The notes under the pieces: generated by a model
The model's input: only the letters and a program-made list of their open reading frames with translations
What the model was told of the DNA's origin: nothing
Database searches by the model: none
DNA from: Blepharisma japonicum
Lineage: Eukaryota > Ciliophora > Heterotrichea > Heterotrichida > Blepharismidae
Assembly (NCBI GenBank): GCA_949751835.1
Contig: CATKHK010000109.1
Location: forward strand, 1 to 64,000
Direction: 5' to 3'
Length of the DNA stretch: 64,000 nt
Position numbers and translations under genes: made by a program
Shown: positions 54,759 through 64,000 of the stretch, one piece after another
Layout of the letters: every line of letters begins with the position of its first letter
How positions within the stretch are numbered: position 1 is the stretch's first letter

Positions 54759-55499
54759 TTAAGAGGAAAACATAGCTTTGAATATATTTTTTTCTTTGTT
54801 TTTATACTTTGCTACCTTTTTGTCTAGTTCTCCCAACAATTCCCGTGCTTCAACATTACTTGAGTTTTGCTCAAGAATTTTCTGGATTTCTTTTCTGCAG
54901 TCCTCAATTAAATCTCTTTTAAAAAATACTTGAGCCCTCCTAAGCAGTGCTTTAGGATGATTCGGTTGAATTCTTAAAGCTTGCCCTGCATGTGTTAGAG
55001 TTTCATCCAGCTCGTCCGTGTGGATTTTTGCCAGTGACATATTTAGATGCAATGCTAATTCCAGTTCCTTGAATTTATTTTCTTCAGAAGGATTTTCCGG
55101 GAAAGTGTAGTCTAAATACATTAACCCTTTTCTATAAAAATATGCGGCTTTGGAATAAATTTTTTCTTTGAAAGCATCGTTTCCTTGTTTTTTAAATTTT
55201 GAAGCAGCTTCTAATTTTTCTGGAGTGGGTCTTTCATATAATTCAATTTCTTTTCCGTGATCTTTGGAACACCCTGTTTTGGCATATTCCTCTTTTTTCT
55301 TTTCTTCTTCCTCTTCGTCTGTTTTGAACTCTTCCCACTTTTTATAATCTGTTAATCCGATCTTTCTTTCTGGACCTTCCACAGGCTCTCTGGGTTCTCT
55401 GTCTATTACTGGTTCTTCTTTTTGTGGTTTAGGATTCAGCAAATCTAATGCTCCTCTGGCAAAATCTCTTATATAAATTGGAGTTATCACAGGTTCCAT
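54759..55499 (-). CDS. TPR protein, co-chaperone-like
   Basis: 246 residues, intact. Acidic N-terminal region (EEEEEKKKEEYAKTGCS), then three TPRs at about 98-220: FKKQGNDAFKEKIYSKAAYF, LALHLNMSLAKI, then ALRIQPNHPKALLRRAQVFF. The pattern K-GN-A---(Y)-A and N-S-----K-ALRR resembles the carboxylate-clamp TPRs of Hsp90/Hsp70 co-chaperones. There is no PPIase or J domain. Its exact partner is unknown. Confidence 0.75.
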   Translation of the reverse strand: MEPVITPIYIRDFARGALDLLNPKPQKEEPVIDREPREPVEGPERKIGLTDYKKWEEFKTDEEEEEKKKEEYAKTGCSKDHGKEIELYERPTPEKLEAASKFKKQGNDAFKEKIYSKAAYFYRKGLMYLDYTFPENPSEENKFKELELALHLNMSLAKIHTDELDETLTHAGQALRIQPNHPKALLRRAQVFFKRDLIEDCRKEIQKILEQNSSNVEARELLGELDKKVAKYKNKEKNIFKAMFSS

Positions 55500-55585
55500 A
55501 TTACGAAAAAATAATTATTTAGCTATTCGTCTAAAATATCTTAAAGAGAAATTTGATTTTACAACAAAACTAACAACTATTATAA

Positions 55586-55948
55586 ATGGTACAAAGAATT
55601 ATTCTATATGACGGAGTTTGCAATTTATGCAATTCTTTTGTTGATTTTGTGCAAAATCGAAGTCCCAGGAATTTTTTTACTTTTATTCCTTATCAAGAGT
55701 CCCAAGACGTGCTATTAGAATACCCACAAATACCTAGAGACATGAGCTCAATGGCTTATATAGAAAATGATACTGTTTACCTTTATTCAGACTCCACACT
55801 TAAGGTTTGCTCTTATCTGAGCTATCCAGCCTACTTTCTTTCATGGTTTAGAGTTCTCCCAAAATGTATGAGAGACTCAGCATATCGGTTTATCGGGAAA
55901 AATCGCTATAAATGGTTTGGTACTTGCCAGTGCTCAAAATCCAATTAA
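55586..55948 (+). CDS. DCC-family thiol-disulfide oxidoreductase-like protein (DUF393)
   Basis: 120 residues. Begins ILYDGVCNLCNSFVDFV: the D-x-x-C-x-x-C motif that defines the DCC family. Then FFTFIPYQESQDVL, a central region with YLYSDSTLKVCSYL, and an ending typical of the family (YRFIGKNRYKWFG). Family members are small cytosolic proteins thought to act in redox exchange, function poorly known. Intact; ATG chosen because it precedes the motif by the usual six or so residues. Confidence 0.88.
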   Translation: MVQRIILYDGVCNLCNSFVDFVQNRSPRNFFTFIPYQESQDVLLEYPQIPRDMSSMAYIENDTVYLYSDSTLKVCSYLSYPAYFLSWFRVLPKCMRDSAYRFIGKNRYKWFGTCQCSKSN

Positions 55949-56043
55949 TTTCTAATGCAAATCAATAAAATTCACGGAATTCTTAAAATTAGAATATTCT
56001 ATTATAATAAAATTTTATTAAAAATTAATTGAGATCTTGCCTC

Positions 56044-57684
56044 TTATAGAATTTTGGATTCATTGTTCTGAGCTGGATTATTTAAACTCTTGCTACGAAT
56101 TGAGCTCCTTGATTCAGCATGCGAGTTCCTTGACTCTATGCCTCTTGGGGAATTATTTTGGTTTTTAGAATCAATAGATCCAGCTGGCGACATCCCATAA
56201 AATTTTGCAATATTTTTCTTATACATGCTATCTAATGGACTTTTACTCGATTTCCCTGGCTTTCCTATATCTTTTCTGGATAAATTAAATTGATAGGTAG
56301 CTGCTGACTCATTAAGTTTTGAAATATCTAGCTTAGGGGAAGTCTTCGTATTATTAGCTTTGGCTGCTGCGTACTCAAACTCAGGATCTAATGTTTTTCT
56401 ATCATTTTCTCCATCCTCGGACCTATGTGAAGGTTGAGATACTCCATAAAACTTTTCATTATTCTTTTGGAAACTTTGAGCTTCTGCATCAATTTCGGTA
56501 AATTTTGTTTTGCCTCTATTTACCGTTCCTGGGTTAACCGCATTCATAAAAATAGTCCCTCCTTTTACATTTGGCGGATTTGTAAAGAATTTTTCAGCAT
56601 TTTTTGAAAATCCTAGGTTTAGGTCATCTTCAGCATAAAATTTCTGCGCATTTGCTTTAAAATCTGAGTCCTGTGATAATCTTGTAGGTGGAGGCAGTGA
56701 ACTTTGTCTAGAAACCTGTCTATCTCTTCCAGGAGTTTCTGAGTACCCCCAGAATTTCGAATGATCCAAATTATGCTTTATCGGCTGACTACTTTGTACT
56801 TGCCCATCTTCAGTAGTCCATTTATAAGTAGGATTCAGCGGATGCGTACTTCTCATCGTGGTAATCCCTTTTTTCAACGTCCCAGCTTGTGCTCCCTCAA
56901 TATCCTGGGTATTTGTAGCATTTCTATATTCATTTCTGTCTTTTTTCCCTATCATGCCTACTCCAACAGTCCCTGGGGTCGCTCCTACTATATCTTGAGT
57001 ATTTAAGTGTCTCTGATGAGGGCTTGCACTTTTATTTATCAGCACTCTAGGCTTACTCCCTTCTACTTCTCCTATTGTGACTAATTTTCCTTCATAGTCT
57101 CTAACTGAATATTGAGGCATCAAAGGATTTGTGTTTCTTGCATATTCAATGACTTCTCCTTTATTTATATCTTTTGGGTCCATAAAGTTTGGTTTTTTCA
57201 TATTTTTTTCTGGTTTTGGCCTTGCGCCATCAATATCAGTGACGTTCATGGGGTTCCTGATTTTCCATTTAAAACGAGTTCCTTGCTTTGTCCCATCTAT
57301 ATCGGTGACACCTATAGAATCTCTGATAAATCTGGGTGGGGTGATAGGTTTTGCTTCGTAGCTTGGGAGATTGTAGACTGGCATCAAAGGGTTGTTCCCT
57401 ATCCTATTTGTCACAAAATCAGCCTTATTAGGGTATGCTTTATAGATATCTCTGGTATTTAGATTAAAATTCGGCTTGTCTAAAGCTTGATGAAGTTTAG
57501 AAGGCTGAGCCTTTTCTATGTCATTAACATTATATGAATGGTCAGGCTTATTGATATATTGGTAGCCTTTAAGATTTGGTCTGGCTCCCTCAATATCATC
57601 TGTAATCAAAGAAGTCATGCTATTGTTGCCTCAGTGTTTTTTCTTACTAGGTGCATCATCTGGAGTTATAGTAGAAAGATACAT
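56044..57684 (-). CDS. Repeat protein with DI-GA-P motifs
   Basis: 546 residues with one TGA as Trp (KKKHWGNNS). The N-terminal half has about ten repeats of a short motif around DIxGA (TDDIEGARP, VTDIDGARP, TQDIVGATPG, TQDIEGAQAG) separated by 25-45 residues, often preceded by NP(L/M) or KPN. The C-terminal half is Ser-rich with a second spaced motif (AEKFFT, NEKFYG, AKFYGM). I recall similar repeats only in uncharacterised alveolate proteins, so a cytoskeletal or axonemal role is a guess. The start at 57684 is used because it extends the conserved N-terminus through the TGA. Confidence 0.7.
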
Positions 57685-57761
57685 TAAGTCCTCTAATTAT
57701 CGCTTACTTCTGGCAGGAAAAGGCTGATAACTGCCTGTTGAAAACATATTTTTTAATGTTA

Positions 57762-59240
57762 TTATTCAAATTTAGTTGGATCACAATCATATCTTCGTAG
57801 GATCAAAAGCTCTTGCTGGGAATATTCTCTATCTTTGAGAGGGCATCAAGGGTTGCCTGTACGATAGTTTTCAGTATGGCAAAGAACACACACTTTATGG
57901 TCTTGGCATCTGATTTCTGAATACGCAATTTGTTTTCTTGGGGTTTTGCAAATTTGGCAGACGGTAATTGTAGGCTGATTAGCTATTTTATTAGGCCGAT
58001 CTCATATGTGAACTTTGGTGCTTAGTCTTACCTTTGTTATTGTTGCTATGTCTGCCTCACTCATTTCTACATTGCAGAAACACTTAATTTTATCAATCCC
58101 TGTATTTTTTTGAAAAATTATATGTTCTCTTAGGCAAGGCTCACAGTGTCGGTTCCCACAAGCTGTGGTTATAAACTCGTTATCAGTATGGCCGCAGCCT
58201 GATTTTTTTTCTCCACCTCCTGTTATAATATTTATCCTTTCTTTTAGTTTAAATCAAGCATCAGTTTTAAGTTCTTCAAATTCAGAAGAAATATTTTCTA
58301 AAGAAGCTTTTAGCTCTAAAGTGATATTATTTGGAATCTGAGTTAGCGAGTACATTTCTCTTACAATATCTCACACTTTATTTAAACCGCTAAAGTCTTT
58401 TTGATTTGTCTGAGTTGATATATTGGCTTTTATATTTTGCTTAAAAATATCATCTGTTTGGACTGACTGGTCTCTTTTTTCTATTTTTGAGATATTTGAA
58501 GATAATACAGCTGGTCTTGGAGGCTTGTAATTATTTTTTATTTTTTCGTACTGAATCTTTGGAAGATGCACAAAAGGAGTTCTGAAGTTAAAATTTTCAT
58601 CTCTTGGGGAGCTGTCAAGCTGAGCTGCTTCTTTGTGGTATAATACTCCTCATTGGACTGCTTTACTATTATAAAACAAATAAGAAACTGGAGTTGGCAT
58701 CATGGATTTATTTAAAACAAATTCATGATGAGTCATAGCCATTATATAGATTCCTATATTCACTGCTTCAGAAAACTTGTTTAGAAAGGGCATCACTTCA
58801 TTGATAGATAGATTAGTTCTTCTATTGAAAACGTCTGTTTCTGGGCATAAATAAGCAAAAATACATTTAATCGCCATGCTTAAACTTTTTGCTGAGGTTT
58901 GCCTGTTTTCAGTCATGTAAACATTGAGGGTGTCATTTCCATCAAATCTATCATTTGATGAAAGAAAAGATATCAGATTTTCATAAATAAAAAATTCGTT
59001 TTCAAGTCCTAATTCTTTGGCTTTGCTTTGGATTTTTTGGTTGAGGAATTTTAGATTATTTCAAGAGATTTTTGCGATTGGGCTGCTGTTTAGTCTGATT
59101 AAACTTTCAAGTGTCGAGATCCCAAAGGATAAATAAAAGGTTTGGTTTGGAGGAGATACTAAAGAGAGGTGTGAAAATTCTGCGTAATTTGGAGGCAGGT
59201 TCTTTGTGGCAGCTTTTGGGAACTTTTTATAGTTTTCCAT
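57762..59240 (-). CDS. Cys-rich RING-like protein with unknown N-terminal domain
   Basis: 492 residues with several TGA as Trp, reading from ATG 59238-59240 to TAA 57762-57764. Residues 1-210 are a mixed globular region with no family I know. Residues 225-330 are polar with coiled coil. From about 345 the Cys/His pattern CGHTDNEF, CGNRHCEPC, CFCN, then CQICKTPRKQI, CQDHKVCVLCH and WCPL suggests two or three zinc modules resembling RING/IBR fingers. A ubiquitin-ligase-like role is possible but the spacing is unusual. Reading TGA as stop breaks this gene into fragments shorter than 90 codons. Confidence 0.7.
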
Positions 59241-60266
59241 TGAAATTAAGGCTAATTTATTCTGCTGTGAAAATGCTTATATTTAATAAGCCAAATGCAG
59301 TTAATAAACATAGATGATTAATTTAAAGAAATTTTTTATTTTTTGTCACTTTCTATTTTGTTCTGAGTCAGATATAAGCCAGGACCTGATGGATAAATGC
59401 TATTGGAGATTCAATTAATATAAATTTTGACATAAAATAATACTTTTAGTATAAGAAGTTATTTAATATGATCAATTCAAAATCATTGAAAAATTTCTCA
59501 AAAATAAGCTTCATAAAAATGTGTGCGCAGTTTATTAATATTTATTAATAAATATATTTTATTATAATCTAGGAGTCAATAGGAATTATTGATATCAAAA
59601 TCTTTATTTTTTCTATAAGCCATCACTCCAGCCAATATTTATTGTCTTAAATATAAAAATCTTATAAATACTTCATAATAAAATTATTAATTTTTATCTT
59701 AAAAGTTAATTCTGTATTTTTCAAAATTTAGCAGTAATTTTTTTTATTGACTGGGCTAATTTGCAAATATTTTAATTATGATTGTGTATGAATATTTCTT
59801 GCATTTTGATAATTTTATTCATAAAATTAATCTATGAATATGGCTAGTTATATTTAGCATATTTATAAGACGAAGTATCATTATCCTGTTGGAGTTAAAT
59901 TTTTACATTTGATATATGATCAAAAGCGTTTTCATTTTCTTATGTAATTAATAATAATAATAATAATTATTTCTTTATATAACTGAAAATCTTTAATGCC
60001 TCGACATTAAAAAAAACCACACCACTCATTAAATTTCCAGAAATGCCTTGCATGATTTTTTTAAGAGAAAGTTGAAAATACTCGCAGAAAATTTACTAAT
60101 TGAAACTTTATTTCTACCATTGGAGAAAATTTTAGTAATAAATATGTTAGGAAAAGATGGAACTTCTGTTTGAAATCTCTTTTCCCCTGATTTTTATATA
60201 ACTCTCCTCCTGAAAGCAATAAAATTAATTGATAAATAATCGTTCTTATTAACTTTAGGCGTATAA
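59241..60266. other. Long AT-rich intergenic interval
   Basis: Very AT-rich with a short ATA/AAT microsatellite near 59950. No ORF or RNA gene seen. It holds the promoters of the divergent RING-like and START genes. Confidence 0.5.
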
Positions 60267-60902
60267 ATGGAAGCTAGCCTTGAAGCAACTGCGACTAGAG
60301 CTCTCGAAGCTTGCCAAACAGAGCTTTTAGACTTGATCAACAACCCTCAGCGTCGTTGGGAAAGCCTCGACACCAAAAAGGGTCTCGTTCGTTCTCGTTT
60401 AGAAACAGGGGACGGAATCAACGTTGTCAGATCATCAGGAACCATCAATCGTCCAGCCCAACAAGTAGTAGATGCTCTCTGGGACTACACAAGAAAGCGT
60501 GAATGGGACAAACAATGCATGGCCAGCAGCTTGGTCCAAGATTTCCCATCAGGCGTTAGAGTTCTTTATAATGCTTTCAAATCTCCTTGGCCTGTCGCTG
60601 ACAGAGACTTCTGTTTTGCTATGAAAATTGTCAGAATGGGAAATCATACCTTGATCCCAGCAATCAATGTTATAACACCTCAGTGCCCACCAAAAGACGG
60701 ATTCGAAAGAGGAGAAATGAGAGCTTCTGGGTTTTATGTGGAAAGTTTGAGTGACCCTAACACTTGCAGAATCACCTATGTTGTAAACGTTGATCCAAAA
60801 GGATTGATTCCAAATATAGTTACTAATAAAGTCCAAGAAGAGCAATCTATGAATGTCCATAAGCTTAGAAAGTTCTTGGGGGACAGAGAAAAGCGTAGAT
60901 AG
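60267..60902 (+). CDS. START-domain lipid-binding protein, copy 1
   Basis: 211 residues, all one START domain (STARD2/7/10-like minimal type). Features: WDYTRKREWDKQCMASSLVQ, VLYNAFKSPWPVADRDFCFA (the core W/F-P-V-(A/S)-DRDF motif), the C-terminal TYVVNVDPKGLIPNIVTNKV and QEEQSMNVHKLRKFL. START domains carry phospholipids, sterols or ceramide between membranes. No membrane or signal segment. Codon use is GC-richer than the neighbours. A paralog lies on the other side of prohibitin at 62231-62851, inverted. Confidence 0.88.
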   Translation: MEASLEATATRALEACQTELLDLINNPQRRWESLDTKKGLVRSRLETGDGINVVRSSGTINRPAQQVVDALWDYTRKREWDKQCMASSLVQDFPSGVRVLYNAFKSPWPVADRDFCFAMKIVRMGNHTLIPAINVITPQCPPKDGFERGEMRASGFYVESLSDPNTCRITYVVNVDPKGLIPNIVTNKVQEEQSMNVHKLRKFLGDREKRR

Positions 60903-61122
60903 GAATTAAACAAAATATTTAAAAGAATTGGAAAGTCTTAATGTGAATAAAGATAATTTATAAAGTATAAAGAAGATTTATCAGAAAAAGCGTAATTTAC
61001 GCTAATATTTTAATTTTTCTTAAAGATTATGCAAGATCTTATAATTTTATGCTTGGCCGTTAGCAGATATGATATATATATGCCCCGTAGAAGTCATCAT
61101 ACCTTAGATTTTATTAATAAAA

Positions 61123-61947
61123 ATGAACATCAAAGCAGCAGGTAGCGCAGGAGCAGGCCTTTCCCTATTAGGTGCTGTAGGTGTTTTTCTTTACAACTCG
61201 CTCTTCACTGTAGACCCAGGTCACCGTGCCATAATGTACAACCGTATCTCAGGCATTAACTCCAATAAAATTTACATAGAAGGCACCCACTTCAAGATTG
61301 TTTATTTTGACCGTCCGATAATCTATGATGTTCGTACTCACCCACGTATAATCAGTTCTTTGACTGGAACCAAAGATCTTCAGATGGCTAATGTTTCACT
61401 CAGAGTTTTATCAAGGCCAAATATTGAAGCTTTACCTACTGTCTATAGAACTCTTGGGAAAGATTATGATGAAAGAGTCCTTCCTAGCATTGTCAATGAA
61501 ATCTTAAAATCTGTTGTGGCTCAATTCAACGCTACTCAATTGCTAACCCAAAGAGAACAAGTATCAAGAATGATCAGACAAAACCTTATAAGTCGTGCTA
61601 ATGACTTCAATATCATTGTAGACGATGTGTCCATTACACATTTGACCTTTGGAAAAGAATTCACTGAAGCTATTGAAGCAAAACAAGTTGCAGCCCAGCA
61701 AGCAGAAATGGCAAAATATGTGGTACTGCAAGCTGAACAAGAAAAACTAGGCATGATTATCAAGGCTGAAGGAGAATCAAAAAGTGCTCAGCTTATTGGA
61801 TCAGCAATTGTGGCAAATCCTGCTTATATTAGACTTAAGAAGATTGAAACTGCTCAGGAGATTGCAAACATACTTTCACAATCAAGAAATAGAGTGCTTT
61901 TGAGCTCAGATTGTCTTTTAATGAATCTTAAAGATCTTTTGGACTAA
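61123..61947 (+). CDS. PHB2: Prohibitin 2
   Basis: 274 residues. N-terminal hydrophobic anchor (AAGSAGAGLSLLGAVGVFLY), then VDPGHRAIMYNRISGI and SLTGTKDLQMANVSLRVLSRP, the signature of prohibitins. The PHB domain continues with YDERVLPSIVNEILKSVVAQ, then a coiled coil (FTEAIEAKQVAAQQAEMAKY). YDVRTHPRIISSLTGTKDLQM is closer to PHB2 than PHB1. Prohibitins form ring scaffolds in the mitochondrial inner membrane that support m-AAA protease and cristae. The C-terminus is shorter than in animals. Independent promoter, GC-rich codons. Confidence 0.92.
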   Translation: MNIKAAGSAGAGLSLLGAVGVFLYNSLFTVDPGHRAIMYNRISGINSNKIYIEGTHFKIVYFDRPIIYDVRTHPRIISSLTGTKDLQMANVSLRVLSRPNIEALPTVYRTLGKDYDERVLPSIVNEILKSVVAQFNATQLLTQREQVSRMIRQNLISRANDFNIIVDDVSITHLTFGKEFTEAIEAKQVAAQQAEMAKYVVLQAEQEKLGMIIKAEGESKSAQLIGSAIVANPAYIRLKKIETAQEIANILSQSRNRVLLSSDCLLMNLKDLLD

Positions 61948-62230
61948 ATTAGTTATCACAAAATTAAATAAATAGGTATTTGAATAAAGAATTTTACTCT
62001 TATATAATTAAAATAGCATAAATAAGAAGGAAAAATTATATGGAAATTTGATATTATAGATTATTAGATATTTTTGGGTAAATTTTCGAGAGCTATTCTT
62101 TCTTTTCATAACTAAAAGCTATTTTTTAAATATAACTATTAATATCTTTTTGATATTTCTTGAGAAATTTCATAAAAATATGGAAAATTATAGATAATTC
62201 AACTAAATTATAACCTATAACTCTATTAAC

Positions 62231-62851
62231 TTAGCCCTTTACCACGAATTTTCTAAATTCGTCCACATTCATTGATTGCTCTTCTTGAACCTTATTAACT
62301 GCAAAAGTTGGTATTGATCCTCTAGGATCAACATTTACAACATATGTCAAAGTGCATGAATTATCGTCTAATGGATGTATCAAGAACCCTGAGCTCTTCA
62401 TTTCGCCTCTGACGTGTGAACTTTTCTCAGGACACAAAGGAGTCACTACATTTGCGCTTGACATCAAAATGTCAGAGCCTAAAATGACCTTTCTTGAGGC
62501 ATAAACAAAGTCTCTATCTGTAACAGGCCATGGAGACTTAAAGCTATTGTACATAATTCTGATTCCTGAAGGGAATTCTTGGACAAGTCTTACTTCTGTG
62601 CAGCCTTTATCCCATTCCCTCTTTCTTGAATAATCCCATAGGGCATCACACACTATTTGTGCAGATCTTGGGATTGTGCCGGAAGATTTGACAATATTTA
62701 TACCAGACTCGGTGTAAATTTTATGGCGAGTGAGGTTGTTTTTTGCTTTTAGAGTTTCCCATTGTCTTTGAGGGTTATTTATCAAATCTAAAAGTTCGGC
62801 TTCTGCTCTCTCAAGACCTGTTGTAGAAATGGCTTCAATATCTGATTCCAT
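62231..62851 (-). CDS. START-domain lipid-binding protein, copy 2
   Basis: 206 residues, paralog of 60267-60902. Same domain order: WDYSRKREWDKGCTEVRLVQ, IMYNSFKSPWPVTDRDFVYA, TYVVNVDPRGSIPTFAVNKV, QEEQSMNVDEFRKFV. About half of the residues differ, with looser, more AT-rich codon use. Lipid transfer is likely. The two copies probably diverged in substrate or expression. The 62852-63164 interval to the divergent transporter has no gene. Confidence 0.88.
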   Translation of the reverse strand: MESDIEAISTTGLERAEAELLDLINNPQRQWETLKAKNNLTRHKIYTESGINIVKSSGTIPRSAQIVCDALWDYSRKREWDKGCTEVRLVQEFPSGIRIMYNSFKSPWPVTDRDFVYASRKVILGSDILMSSANVVTPLCPEKSSHVRGEMKSSGFLIHPLDDNSCTLTYVVNVDPRGSIPTFAVNKVQEEQSMNVDEFRKFVVKG

Positions 62852-63164
62852 TTATTATGTGATATCATGGGAAATTGGATTTTTATGGAATTTTCTAAGT
62901 CAAAGACTTTGAGAATTGCTCCTTATGTTTTGATTTTCTCTAAAAGATTATTTATTTTTTATTGGAAATTCCCAATTTTTATTTAGAAAATTTCTAAATA
63001 TTTCAAGAAAATTTTCTTAAGCTTCTTGGCAATCAAAAATCTTCCAAATCTTATGATTATCTATCTTTTGAAAATTAATTAGATATTTTACTTACGTCCT
63101 TTGCCATCCATATTTTGATGGTTTCGGTAAATTATCTTTCCACACAATGGATTCGTAATAAAAA

Positions 63165-64000
63165 ATGAAGAGAACTTCCGTTGTAGAGAGAGCATTGGAG
63201 GACATTGGCTGGGGCAAATATCACAACTTTCTATTCCTCAACTGCTGCTGCGGCTGGCTTACAGCTCTTATGTGGCAATCTGCTGTTGCAAATGTAATGG
63301 CTGAAATTCCAGACCTAAGTCTGTTTGAGTATACAATGCTAGGGATTTCTGTAAGCGCTGGGTCAGCAGCTGGGGCTGTGTTGTTTTCTAGTTTAAGTGA
63401 TCGGTATGGCCGAGGCTATATCTTTAAAAAAATCATAATTCTTACGTCAATTAGTGCTCTCGCGCTGATATTATCCGCGAACTATGTGATGATTTTTATT
63501 TCCGTCTTTTTTGTTGGGCTAGGTACTGGAGGTGATGTTGTGTGTCCACCTCCTGTAATGATAGAAAGTACCCCACCTAGCAAAAGGGGCATTGTAGCTG
63601 TCATGAATATAGGATACTGTATAGGACCTTTACTTGCCCAAATTTCATCACTTTTGCTGACATTATACTGGGACACCTCCATAATGGCCAGATGGAGAAT
63701 TTTGTCGATTTGTATATTTGTAATTACAGTTGGCTTTATGGTAATGCGGCAATATATATACGAAAGCCCGATTTTCCTATATGGACATGACAATGAAGAA
63801 TTTCTCAAAGTCATTGGAAAAATCGCAAAAGAAAATGAAAGATTTAGCTTCGAGACAAGGGCACCTTTGCTTGTAAATAAAGAGGCAACGACTGAAGAAA
63901 ATCGTGTAAAAACGCACTTGCCGTTTATCGAAATTTTTAAAGGCAAAAACCTAAAGCCTACCCTTTTGTTGACAACATCGATTAGTCTTTTTAATTTTTC
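63165..64000 (+). CDS. MFS transporter (SV2/organic-cation-transporter type), 3' end outside window
   Basis: At least 278 residues, open to the window end. Starts MKRTSVVERALEDIGWGKYH, a typical start of SV2-like MFS proteins. Transmembrane helices follow, with the A-motif SSLSDRYGRGYIFKK (G/S-x-x-x-DRxGR) between TM2 and TM3, TM4-5 (ANYVMIFISVFFVGLGTGGD), then ESTPPSKRG, and a loop after YESPIFLYG as in this family (the E-S-P-R-(F/Y)-L motif of SLC22/SV2). It likely moves small solutes by proton or facilitated coupling. The substrate is unknown. Confidence 0.85.
   Translation, partial: MKRTSVVERALEDIGWGKYHNFLFLNCCCGWLTALMWQSAVANVMAEIPDLSLFEYTMLGISVSAGSAAGAVLFSSLSDRYGRGYIFKKIIILTSISALALILSANYVMIFISVFFVGLGTGGDVVCPPPVMIESTPPSKRGIVAVMNIGYCIGPLLAQISSLLLTLYWDTSIMARWRILSICIFVITVGFMVMRQYIYESPIFLYGHDNEEFLKVIGKIAKENERFSFETRAPLLVNKEATTEENRVKTHLPFIEIFKGKNLKPTLLLTTSISLFNF

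Noticed and set aside
1-64000. tRNA genes and CRISPR arrays
   Set aside because: No cloverleaf with a GGTTCGANNCC T-arm and no regularly spaced direct repeats were found by eye; tRNAscan would be the proper test.

Overview
The window looks like one end of a somatic (macronuclear) chromosome of a heterotrich ciliate, most likely Blepharisma or a close relative. Four things in the sequence point that way. It begins with a telomere in the CCCTAACA permutation. It is AT-rich and gene-dense. TGA is a sense codon read as Trp throughout: conserved Trp positions in carboxypeptidase, kinase and TTL genes are written TGA, and every intact gene stops at TAA or TAG. Two genes need a 15-nt GT..AG intron to restore a conserved domain. 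Standard-code ORF calls therefore break most genes here; the coordinates below are joined across TGA.

Layout. 1-10 kb is a subtelomeric accessory zone: a telomere, a decayed coiled-coil gene, a truncated kelch-like gene, and a tandem array of three intact plus one dead B-box/TPR genes made of 68-residue (204-bp) repeats. 10-17.3 kb holds a tandem-pseudokinase gene, a decayed locus, and a broken partial copy of the pseudokinase gene that carries a 54-bp perfect-palindrome insertion. 17.5-21.2 kb is a large two-ectodomain (Venus-flytrap type) membrane receptor, followed by an unexplained GC-richer island. 22-30 kb has F-box/LRR/ankyrin, SET-domain, LNR-TM-RING, cyclin-like, ankyrin and coiled-coil genes, plus a 92-bp inverted-repeat element.

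31-46 kb is compact and looks like ordinary core gene space: a methyltransferase, a NEK kinase, a TTL-family ligase, a membralin-like protein, coiled-coil proteins, a RanBP1, a MORN protein, and a zinc-finger/coiled-coil protein with long internal repeats. 46-55 kb has a 1028-residue coiled-coil protein and four paralogous S10 serine carboxypeptidases with signal peptides. 55-64 kb has a TPR co-chaperone-like protein, a DCC oxidoreductase, a repeat protein, a Cys-rich RING-like protein, two START-domain paralogs flanking prohibitin-2, and the start of an MFS transporter that runs off the window.

Functional themes. Several genes are typical of a ciliated, signalling-rich cell: NEK kinase, TTL ligase, MORN protein, the large receptor and the coiled-coil proteins. 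Secreted or endosomal digestion is represented by the carboxypeptidase cluster, and ubiquitin signalling by the F-box, RING-H2 and UIM-bearing proteins. There is no operon structure. Neighbouring genes are very tightly packed, in one case with convergent stop codons directly abutting.
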